64,000 nucleotides of DNA from positions 15,436,871 to 15,500,870 of the forward strand of contig NC_040028.1 in the NCBI RefSeq assembly GCF_000972845.2, written 5' to 3'. This stretch comes from Larimichthys crocea (lineage: Eukaryota > Chordata > Actinopteri > Sciaenidae). Positions 42,389 through 53,215 of this stretch are shown piece after piece (the stretch's first letter is position 1; every line of letters begins with the position of its first letter). A program made the position numbers and the translations under genes. The notes under the pieces were generated by a model. It saw nothing but the letters and a program-made list of their open reading frames with translations, had not been told where the DNA came from and made no database searches.

Positions 42389-42892
42389 CATCAGTTTACT
42401 TTACTGTCCACCAGAAAACTCTGTAAAAAACACTATCTGGAGGACATCCGAGGGAAAACAGAAAACATTTTCTCCATAAACTATGATGCAGTTTTAACCA
42501 AAATCAGTGAAATAGTCGTGCCTCACTGCTGCAAAGTGTTATGTACTTCTTGCGTCTGATCATAACCACAGCACAAAGTTACATAGTGCAGAAACAGATG
42601 TCCGGGGTGCAGTGTGGGAGTCAGTGTAGCATCAACATGATTTAAAATCTGTTATTGTATTTACACAGTGCTGCTGCTGATGATGCCTCCATCACCTTAC
42701 CCTAATGTGAACTTGCGCCCTCACCCCAACCACTGAAGGTAAATCTACAGTAAACACTATGAGAAGGGGAAACGTTGACACATCAGGTCACTCCTGTCTG
42801 GCACATCACAATACACATTCTGTTGCCAGCATAAGAAAAGCTGACTATGGTGTGAGCTGCCCTCTGGCATAGCTCAAGATAAGCATACCTTG

Positions 42893-42897
<5 letters not shown>

Positions 42898-42941
<44 letters not shown>
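42898..42941. repeat. (GT)n microsatellite
   Basis: About 22 uninterrupted GT units in the upstream region of dock9. Confidence 0.97.
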
Positions 42942-42944
<3 letters not shown>

Positions 42945-45943
42945 AAGGGATATAAGCAAATCCTCCAAATCAGGTGAAAACAAGCTCCATAGTGTACAAA
43001 TCAGTGTCATCCCGAGGGCATAGCAGCTCACTAATGAGGGTTTGAATCAGCAGTGAGTCACCATACGTTTCCGGTCTTTCGTGATTGTGTGCTTTTCACT
43101 CACTAACTAACTGCTGTATACACACCATTGTAGAAATGAAATCATTCAAAATCCTGTCAGTGGCAAGCTTTCAGGAAACAAATTTGCAAGATAATAAAAC
43201 TTACACCAGAGTTGCATTAGATTTTTCTATAAACTATCCTTCACCGGACGTTTATCATAACCAAAATTCCAGTTTGATCGCTCACTGCAGATAATGTAGT
43301 GTACTCCACCCCCTCCTCTAAGCACAATCCTGGGACCAATTTGAGTTTATCTGACATCTTTGTAAAACACATGCTTGTTTACGGTATCACACTCTCTGAT
43401 TTATGATTAAATACTGTTTCACTGACACACGGTTTAATCCATTAAGTCATTTTGCAGTCTGACCAACCAGTCATTGCAGGAACGGCAGCAAACAGTTTAT
43501 TGTTCAATAAAAATGCAATTTGGTGAACTATCCATTAAGCTGCACTAAAGCATACGGACTACAATGATACCCCACTTCCATCACTGGACATTGTGTACAG
43601 GGTAATGCTACATTACAAGATGTTTGACTTTGATCTCTGAGATTATACAAAGGGAGACTTCCTCTCCCAGACATATCAGCAGCAATAAGAGATAACCAAC
43701 TTCAGAGAGACTTCCTTTCTACGCTGCAGCCCTGGTACACGCTTCCCGAATAACACACTGATGCTCACATTTTTCAGCTCGGTGCTTAAATCACACACAG
43801 GCCTTGCAATGTTCTGCAGATTTATCCCTGGAAACCAATACAAATGCATTTCTTTGGGGCAACTTGGCATTTGGGTCTGAGCAGGAAGGCCCACTGAGCC
43901 CCTTTTCGTGGCAGAACAAGTACTTGTGTTGAGCAATGAAATGTTCCAATGGTCGGACCAACAGGATGTTTTGGAAAAAAAAGTGCATTCTGCTCAAATT
44001 GCAACTGAATATGCCGTGAACATAATGTACAAAAAGAGATTGTTTTGTTGATGCAATTATGTGTCTGTGATTCGGATTGGTTTCTGATTCTGAAGCCGGG
44101 AACCGGGCTGAAAGCAATAAAGCAGGATGTCATTTTACGAGACGAATTCATTAAAAAGTTTCGGATTTGTCCTCTAAACTCGTCTCAGACTTCCGTTGGG
44201 CTTTCGCTGAGTCATGGCTGAGTCACTTTAGGACAGAACTGAGAGGAGAGAAAAACAAAAGGATTAATTTAAATTCATTACAGCACTTAATCCTTCACAA
44301 TAATCCAATGATGCAATTCATCTTCATATAATTATACATAGTGCAAATTATATTAAATTACAGTGTTGTTGCATTGTCAAATTTGGTTAGCACAACAAAC
44401 GTTAGAGTGTAATAAAAAATTATGATCAGACTGACTATAGGATAGCATTGTCATAACTGATGAAGTATACTGCAAGTACATTAAAGTACACTCATTTGAT
44501 TCGTTTTTTTTTATTGTGCAATTTCTATGCACGTTCCATTTTTCCACATCTATAAAGTCGTAGCCTGGACTGGACTACGACTGGGTTTCTTGATTACATA
44601 ACAAAGGCTTGATGCAATCACTAGGCCTTTCCCAGCATGGGCCGAAGCAAAACAGGGTGTAACCTGGAATGAAACAAAAACATGACCCACCCCTCGCTGC
44701 CCCGCTACAACAGCAGCAGCAGCACCAGGACCCACTGTCCTGCAGCCTGTTTTCAGTCCATTCCCCCCAGAGAGCACTGTACTATGAGCTGAGAATGAGA
44801 TTTTAACATGGGGGTAATAACGACACAGTGCAGCGTCCACACACTCTGTTAATAACGTCACTGTAGTAGGATGTAGGACACAATGGCATCAGAAATAACA
44901 GGATGTAATAACACAGAGGCACACACAGCAGAAAATTTAAAAAAAGTCTCCAGTAAACAAAGTACACAAAGTAATAAAATTTAAAACGGTATCACTGTTA
45001 CAATCCTTAAGACTAATACAGATCGAGAGACAAGAAACAGAACAGCTTTATTGATCAGTCCGAGCCTTAAACGGTATTGAATATGAATAAAGCTGCTGTC
45101 AAATCTGTGGGAAAATCAAATTGCTGTTGCCAGAATGTCTTTTAAGTACAGGAGCCTGAGTGCTGGAGATAATGGTCCTGTGTATCAGTCAGCAAGCGAG
45201 CAACACAAACTCACAAACACACAAGCACACATGCACAAATGCATCGATGTTATGTCGTCTGAAGCCCTCCTTAGAGCAACGTCAGGGCGGCTGAAACATC
45301 TCAGAAGTAGGAAGCAATCACCAGGAAAAAAAACAACCCTGCAGCCGAGCAAAGTGTTGTTGTTTCAATGTAAATCCATTAAGCCAAGACATGAAAGCTA
45401 CGAGGAGGGCGATCTTATTGGTCGTCGGTGTTCTCGGGGACGTGCTGGTGAACACGATGCATATGTAATGTTGGTTATTTATGAAAGAGTCCACCTTTAG
45501 AGAAGTATCAAAGAGAAAACATCAGCAGGGCAGACTAAACGTTTATATAGAGATATGGGCTGTGCTTCCAGAGTATTCAGGAATTTATTATATGGAGGAC
45601 AAAAAGTGTGTACAGCCATAACTGAATTATGGAATAAATACAGAAATATTGAAATTAATAAACACAAAACAAAATATAGATAGATGTACTGAAATAACAA
45701 CAGAAATATACACCAACAATTAAAATAAATAAAACACACAAAGAAATAAAAACTATAATGCTGAAATAAATAATTAAATGCATTGATTGGAACCAATCCT
45801 GCTTCATAGCGAGGTCAGGGTTACTCCCAGACACAAAAACAAAGAAATGAATAAATGTATATATAAAAAAAAATAGTTCCAGATTAATTATAACATTTAG
45901 TCATTTAGGATTTTATTTATTTATTTATTTAATATTTCATTTA

Positions 45944-46006
45944 AGCTGGGATAGGCTCCAGCCCCACCATGACCCTAATGAGGATAAGCGGTTACAGATA
46001 ATGGAT
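45944..46006 (+). mobile_element. tRNA-type SINE, 3' fragment
   Basis: AGCTGGGATAGGCTCCAGCC followed by GACCCTAATGAGGATAAGCG and an ATGGAT tail: the 3' end of the family found complete at 23256-23544. Confidence 0.85.
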
Positions 46007-47096
46007 CTTCTTTTAGAAATTAAATAGCTAATAATATCTAATAATTATTCATGAATAATTCATCCTCCATAATGAGAATATGCTCACTGGTTCCCAATGC
46101 CATATTAAACACACATGTTTAAATTAAGAGCATAAGGCACCCAATGAGGAAATCAGAGAATGAGTTAAGTAATTCAATTCTCATTTAATCTGGAAATAGT
46201 TTCTGGTTGATGACTGATGCATACCCAGTTTAGTATTTCATCAACTCCCCTTAACAAGGAAATGATAAACATAGAATAACTGAGTCATTGGACACGGCTC
46301 ATCGAAAGTAAAACATCAGAGTAAGTTCGAAGCATTACTCCCAAAACATCAGAGAATAAAAGGTGCTTTTATCTGCGACCAAGCTGACGTCACCACTTTC
46401 TCTTTCTTCCCCTGCAACAACATTCCTCTGATAAAACTAACAGACACTTCAGTGCTTCTGTTCCCGGATTACTGCTGGCCTCAAACACTTCATCGGAATA
46501 GAGACACGAAACTGAACCTTTGTGAAAGCAAAGAATGAATATACAAGAACAGTGAAAAGTATTCTTGATACCTTTCCTGAGAACAAGGAACAACAACGAA
46601 ACAGGATACCGTTAACGGCGTGCAACTGCATCACATCAAATCAGTGGATGTAATTGTGGGAGGCAGATCATCAGTTTCCACGAGGAAGGAAAAGGCAGAG
46701 CTGGTGTAATCAACAAGTAAAATAATAGAGTGGTACAAGAGCTAAAACTGGCCGTTTAATTACTTACTCCATGCCTCGAAAGCACAGATCAGTGTCCCAC
46801 AGACAGCTTTGTGCTCCATTAACTCCATCACTGCAGTTTTAAATTTGCAGAAACAATGACCTGCTGCAATCAGAAGGAATTAAATAGCAAACATAATGGT
46901 TTATATCTTTTTATAACCAGGCCGAAGGGATTAAAAAGGTGAAAATCATGTTCAGACAGAACTGTGAGAGCTGCCGCTCAATTTTTTTTACACTTTAGTA
47001 GAAAGTTAAAGCCAGTGTTTACAGAACAAGATGTGGATCCTTTAACTTGAAACTGGACGAGAGGGGAAACATTATTATGTTTTGAATACCTTAAAA

Positions 47097-47320
47097 TGAG
47101 CTTTTATCTACAGACACTACGGGTCCTCTTCAACAGAGGCTGCCATGATGAACCGCCATGTTTCTACAGTAGCCCAGAGAGGACAAACTAAACACTGGCA
47201 CTGGTGTTCGATATTTTTTGCCTATTTTACACCATAGTTTCTTGTTTGTTGTTGAGGCGAAGTTTGCAATCACTAACTACACCGCTGGATGCCACCATCT
47301 CCTACATACTGGTCCTTTCA
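47097..47320 (-). mobile_element. MITE family 1, 5' part, reverse orientation
   Basis: Read on the minus strand it begins AAAGGACCAGTATGTAGGAG and continues with GTAGAAACATGGCGG and GAGGACCCG, then the TCTGTAGATAAAAG block shared with the copies at 30070 and 59441. Confidence 0.7.
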
Positions 47321-47634
47321 GCAGCTGTATCATTTATTGATGTATTAATTTTTTATTTTTGACTCGCTTGGTAACCTTTGACTGCCTATTATCAGTTTCA
47401 AATTGCTCTCTGACAGAAATGTGTTAAGCAAACATCCGCTGCACACATTCAATTATTGATTTGTAAGACCGCTAAATGCTGACAGAGGATTAATTGACCC
47501 CATCTGGATGATAAGACCATTCCCGAGCCAAGAGAAGCAACAATGCCCTTGACCTAATTCCCTGCTCTCAGCCGGATCCACTGTCACTCAGCTCTCTGCT
47601 GTGAATCTGATGAACCAGCGACGGGAAGGAGACA

Positions 47635-47635
<1 letters not shown>

Positions 47636-47667
<32 letters not shown>
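47636..47667. repeat. (CA)n microsatellite
   Basis: About 16 CA units in non-coding DNA. Confidence 0.95.
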
Positions 47668-47670
<3 letters not shown>

Positions 47671-48816
47671 GTAAGTAAACACAAACAAGAAGGGCAAGAC
47701 AAGCTGGTACGGAGCAGCAGAAGCCCTGCCAAGCTCGCCGATTCACAGATGAAGAGCGGTGATTGATTTCCAGCAGACACAGAGCTCACTGTCCCCCTCC
47801 CCTCAACCCCCCCTCACACACATCCTGACCCACAGAGGCTTTAACCCATGCAGCGCTTAGCGAGAGGCAAGATCCAGCCCTCCTACTGCCCTACATTTTA
47901 TACTGTTAACACTGACGGATACATGATCACAACGCTGAAATGATGATGATGCTGTACTTGCTGTCAAATATGAAAGTCACAAGTAGCACTGCCAGTTTTG
48001 TATCAGTATGGAGGCGTTTCATTGGCAGAGGAGGTTGCACTTGACGCACCTGCACATATTCTAATATGTTAATCATTTATCCTGTATTTTGACATTTTAA
48101 TAGTAGAAATCAAAGAAGGAATGCAGCATAATGTGCAAACATGTCAAAGAAATACTTAGAGGTATTTCTATAAGAGTAATAATGTGTTTTAGACATTTTA
48201 CTGCATACACAGCATGTACTGTATGTGCTGCTCCAGTAATCGATCGGGTCAATCGATGGAAAATGAATCAACATCAATCGGAATACTTGTTCATCAAGCA
48301 AAAATGGAAAATACAAAAACAATGTGATTTGCATCTCATCACTACTTTTGTGATACAAAAGCAATTCGAGAAGGCTGACGGAGCAGAAAGCTACATCACA
48401 GCATCTGACATTGCACTGAAAAGGAGAGGGGATCTCAGTGAGCTGCTGTTTTATAAAGGTGGAACAATTAGCCGATTAATTGCCAATTATTTTCTTGATC
48501 GAGGAAAGTAATTTATCAAGGCAAAGTGCTAAACATTTAATGTGTGTCTGCTCCTCAAAATCTGAGAATTTAATGCTTTTTTCTGTATTTTAAAGAAAAC
48601 TGAACATGTTTTGGACTGATGGAGAGAAAAAAAAGATGTTACTTTGGATTCTGGGTACTTACTAATATTTTATAGACCAAACAAATTGATTTTATTGGCT
48701 ACAAAAATAACAGATAAACAGGGAGATCTATATTTTTGTCAATCTGAGTGAAGTGAAAAGCAAAATATGATACATATCGTGTCTGCACACACACACACAG
48801 ATACACGCTCACACAC

Positions 48817-48987
48817 CTTAAGTACTCTCGGTGTTGGCAACACACGCGACTCTCTCCGACTCAGCGCTCGCTCAGCCTCAGATGGCCCAATGGGCTCAGC
48901 TGCTCCCTTACAGATGTAGCCACTACAGTTCCTCTCTAAGACAGTGCGCAGCCCATCAAACACAACCGTGCTGGTGGTGCACCCCAT
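48817..48987 (-). CDS. dock9: candidate alternative first coding exon of dock9 (MGCTTS N-terminus)
   Basis: A 57-codon open exon starting MGCTTSTVVFDGLRTVLERN and ending RVLPTPRVLK. The ATG has G at -3 and G at +4, and an in-frame TGA lies 24 nt upstream, so the start is defined. The donor AAG|GTGTGT leaves phase 0, which matches exon 2 (starts [10 protein letters not shown]). Met-Gly-Cys with Thr/Ser at positions 5 and 6 is the usual pattern for N-myristoylation of Gly2 with palmitoylation of Cys3. It lies about 9.4 kb upstream of the MQGRASK exon, same strand. A stronger-looking donor inside it (ATCT|GTAAGG) would break the frame. That it belongs to dock9 is inference from strand, phase and position; it could be the first exon of another gene to the left only if dock9 is skipped, which is unlikely. 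Confidence 0.62.
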
Positions 48988-48991
48988 TCCT

Positions 48992-49009
48992 TCAGGTCCA
49001 AACAGGCAT
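48992..49009 (-). promoter_or_regulatory. 5-codon upstream ORF before the MGCTTS start
   Basis: ATG at -22, five codons (MPVWT), stop TGA at -7 to -5 relative to the candidate MGCTTS start. If the 5' UTR covers this point, such a short uORF would lower translation from the main ATG. Its use depends on where transcription starts, which is not visible. Confidence 0.35.
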
Positions 49010-52000
49010 CAGTCAGGAGAGTCTGCCAGTGACCCAGTTTCCTTGATCGTCCCCTGCTCCTCCTCCTCCCTGGTCCATGATCTAACTCTGACCCCAGCAA
49101 ATCCACAGCTTCGGACCCGCAGAGAGAGAGAGAGCCGGTGTCCAGGCAAAAGGATTCAGAGTGGAGGAAAGGTGAAGAATGAATATATGAACACACACAG
49201 GGGAGAGTCTCACTGAAATTCCTGACTGCCCCAGCCTGTGCTCCTAGGAATACCTCATTCAGCAGACGAGATACAGTGAGTGAGTGAGCGAGCGAGCAGA
49301 GGACGAGGGATGGGGGGGGTGAAAGATGCTGTGTGAGCTCCGCTGCAGCTTCAACCAATGCTGAGCTTCGGTTTAACGCAATGCTTGCATGTGCATCTGT
49401 CTCACTTACCAAGTCCCTCGCTCACTACCCTCTCAACCAATATGTGCACTCTGAAATTCTTTTCATTTACACATTTGAATTATGTAGATCTCATTACGCG
49501 TGACATGGATTAATCCCTTTTTATTCGAGCCAGATGAATAATTGTGGAATGAGGGGGTTAAACTAAATGCAGTCTTATATCCAGAGGGAGAGTCTGATTC
49601 CATGGTCAGGCAAACAGCAATATGGCTGAATGCTTATTTAGTTCAGATAACCATGGGCCAATGGTGGAGCGAAAGGATGAATCATATTGAATGGGTGGAA
49701 TATAATATGCAGCAGTCAGCAGCAGCAAAAAAAATACAATATGAATAGAAAAACCTGCTTGGACAAGACAGAGAACAGTCAGCATAAAACAAATGAAATC
49801 AAAAAAAGGATGTCAGATATTTACTGAAGTCCAAATCGAGTAGAAAACTCAGTGACCAGACTGAAAGACATAGAGACATAACAAGGATATGGGAGGATTT
49901 AAACCATTTAGGCCAAGACTTATTTTTTTCTATAAAAGATTAGCTGCTGCTTGATCACAAGCTCGCCATTCTGCCAAGTACACAGATACATTGAGAGACA
50001 CAATTTGATCATACGCGAGCTTTGGAAATGCCAAAGAATGATTCATCCGTTAGCATGGCCTTTGATTTAAATGTCTCCGGACTGCAGTCAGGAAAACAAA
50101 AGATAAAAGCAAGAAAGCAGTGAATATGTTGTCAAAGCGGCTGGAAAATTCACTTTCCTGTCTCTGCGGTTTGTCTCTCTGTAGGACGTTATTACAATGT
50201 GTCTCACTTTCAGTTTGACTCTATAAAAACCAACAAACAAGTCCACCTGTCCATCCTGTCGTGGTTGCCCATGTTTCACCTTCTGATTATGAGGAAAAAT
50301 GGGGCAAGATAAGAAAACAGGGAAGCGTACATCTTGGTTTATTTATCTCTGTGTCTTCCTTTCCTGCAGCTGCTAGTCGCACGCCCAAATACCCGTAAGA
50401 CCTCAATGGGAATTGTCAAGAAAAATCCCTCCTTGTCTCGGTGGCACGCACATGCTGTAGCTACTGAAATACAGCGAGTGTCACTGACAGCAGCTGTGTT
50501 ATCATCCACTGTGCTGAATTCTGTAATAAAAGCGTGCTGGCATCTCATTTGAGAGATCAACCGCGTGGGAAAGTTACATTCACGTAAGATGAATGTACGC
50601 AGACACGCACACATTAACACACACACACACACACGTGCACATCTGGAGAAAGTGAAGGGCCACTTACACCATGATGGTGCACTAAGCCATGCTGCTGTGT
50701 TAATATTTCAGTAGTGGTTGACACACTGAACTACATTTGAGCGTACGTTGAGCCTGAGCCTGTAGATGAGCGGATCCAGTAAGAGAGAGAAAGAAAGAGA
50801 GATACAGGAGGGAGGGAGGGAGGGACAAGACTTTGATTATGCTCATTGATCTGTTAGGAAATACGTCTCCTCTTTGGTTTATCCCTTTTCTCACGCCTCG
50901 GATCCAGTCTGCATCCCGCTGATGCCGCTAAGAGGGATTTTAGGCTTACTATATAGAATAACAAGAAGCAATCTGCTGTAAAAACTGGTAAAACTGCAAA
51001 GTCATAAATCCTCTTTTTGAGGTTATGCAGGCAAGAAGTGACACAGATTTTCTCGAACTTTCTTTTTTTGAACGTTGAATGCAGCTTGCTCTTTAGCAAA
51101 AAGGCTGTGCAAGCAGTACATTACACTTAGTTTGAATAATATGGACGGAAAAAATAGATATTCCCTCTTGATATATCCGTGTGAGCTGCAGGAAGTTTGG
51201 CTTTTAATAATATTTTTAAGTAAAAAAAGATGCTTTTCCTAAGACAAAAGTCCACAACCCGCTGGCGGTTTTTACTTAGTGGTTACCAACTTAAATATGA
51301 GCGAGACAAAAAAGGAGAGTGATGCACAACAAGCTGACATTGTTTGAAGTGTCACAGCTGGTGATCGTAAATCTTTTGCCCTGAGTTCTTCTTTCGCATG
51401 TGAGGACACGTCTGCAACAATGTAACAAGGCTCTGGCAATACTGCCGTGAACGTGTTGTATGGGATTTCCTAAACGTGGAAAACATTACGATTCAAGTTT
51501 TTCCAGCATCAGTTGCATAAGAAACCGGGTTGTTATTGTTTTTAGTATTTTGCCACTATTTGACAGATACAGTAGAGATAAGACAGGGAATACTGGGAGA
51601 TATAGAGGAGCATGACAAGAGATATGACTTTTTTATTGTATGTAAAACATGTATCCCAGTTCAAGGGGGCTAATGTGAAGCTTTGCAGAAAAATAGTCCA
51701 AAGCAGACGAGGTGGTAAAGGGGCAGTTCTAACAAATACAAGACAAACAGGCTGAGCTAAAGATTCTCCTTGACAACCCAATGAAACTGTTTCCCTCAGA
51801 GGCAAATTTCTGATTCATGAATTTTAACTATGAATTAAATTGTTAGAAGAATGCCCACGAATGAAGATTTATGCAATAGCATAAGCAGCTCCAAAACACT
51901 CCAAAAAGCCTAATTCGGCTCAGCCTACATTTAAGTAGGCTGAGCTCACTGACAAGTTTGTGCATTCTGCAACCTGCTTAGCTCTCTGCACCTGTAAAAC

Positions 52001-52807
52001 AACTCTCAACATATGTGGTGATAAATTATTAAGGTCAGACAGAGGATTTGCTGAGTCATTAGGTGTAGGAGAGTTTCTTTCTCTGCCCTTGTGTCAGGCA
52101 ACAGACTGCAACAAGGCTCTTCACAACAAACGCTGCTAGGAAAGTAAAAATATCCTAGTTGATTGTGACACACACACACTGCCTCTGTCTAATCGATACA
52201 GTATATATTACTGTCTGCCTGAGTGCATCTACACTGTGCATGTCTGTAGCTGACAAATGAAGTGGTACTGTAGCCTCCAGCAGTACACAGTTGGACTGTG
52301 TCAGCCATACTAAATCTTAACTTGGAGCTCCAGGCAAGGCTACAGTGAGAATGGTAGGGGGTTTGGTGGGGGGGTTTAATAAAGTGTGCTGAGGCATAGT
52401 GTGGGTCTATCTGTGGATGTTCAAGTGTGAACATCCTCTGTGGGATGTGGAAGCTCTGGACGCACAGCTCTGCTCAAATCTGCAGCAGCTGCAGAGGAGA
52501 TAAGAGTCGGTCTGAGACCTGGATTACCGCTGCTGCTGTTACAGCGAGGCTTCACTGTCTGAAGTGGGCTGCACATCATTGTATAGTGTTAAATATGACC
52601 ACCATGATGCATTTTTTTAGTTTATATCTACAAATTAAACACTCACAAGAGTATAATGCACAAATTATAATATATCACAATATATAATTTATTTAATTAA
52701 GTTTATTTATTGAAGTTATTTACTCATTGAGGTTGAAAACCAGTTATATATCAAATTTTTTAAAAGTTTGTAATGTTGTTTTTTTGATGAAACTGAATCA
52801 TCTGTAG

Positions 52808-53215
52808 ACCATCTGTAGCTGCTGTCAGCAAATGCTAGCTCAGTTTGTTTGCCGACCTGCCTGCACTGTGAGCTCAGAGCACCGGGGGAGTGTTGGTGTT
52901 GTTTGTACCACAGGCGTTTTGGACCACCGGGAAGAAGAAGAAGAAGAAGAAGAGGAGGTTTTCAGGTCAGGGACGTGGAAAAATGCTGATGGAGGCCAGA
53001 GCCAGTGTCATGACTAGAGCTTGGTGAACGGGCAAGGTAACCGGACTCAGCAGCCTCTATGGACATAACGTCAGAGGCGAAAGGTACGACTGAGGACGCC
53101 AAGAAGAGAAAAAGAAAGAGTGTCGAAGCAAAAGGTCGTTGGGCGAGAGCTTGGTGAAATAAAAGGCTGAAAGACAGATGCCGAGCTGGGCTTCTTGCTG
53201 TTGGAAGTAATATTA
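52808..53215 (+). repeat. unnamed dispersed repeat, copy 2 (inverted relative to copy 1)
   Basis: Collinear with copy 1 at 42155-42388 but longer, with a GAA expansion (52931-52955) and an extra block at about 53080-53160. The two copies face in opposite directions about 10.4 kb apart. Confidence 0.75.
52931..52955. repeat. (GAA)n short tandem repeat
   Basis: Eight GAA/AGA units. It lies inside one copy of the inverted dispersed repeat (52808-53215) and is absent from the other copy, so it expanded after insertion. Confidence 0.9.

Larger units (their letters stand above)
39438..48816. other. region between the two candidate dock9 first exons
   Basis: 9.4 kb: promoter-proximal DNA of the MQGRASK exon and, for the longer transcript, intron. 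Repeats only: foldback element, dispersed repeat copy 1, GT and CA microsatellites, SINE tail, MITE copy; an A-rich stretch lies at 45640-45780. No gene found. Confidence 0.6.

Noticed and set aside
44550..44861. 103-codon minus-strand open frame (Ala/Gly-rich)
   Set aside because: No donor in phase with dock9 exon 2 and no start context; treated as chance.
48131..48511. 126-codon plus-strand open frame
   Set aside because: AT-rich, no known motif; composition like the flanking non-coding DNA.
48936..49412. 158-codon minus-strand open frame overlapping the MGCTTS exon
   Set aside because: It is in a different frame from the MGCTTS exon, is low in recognisable motifs, and ends without a splice or domain signal. 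GC-rich 5' region makes long chance frames likely.
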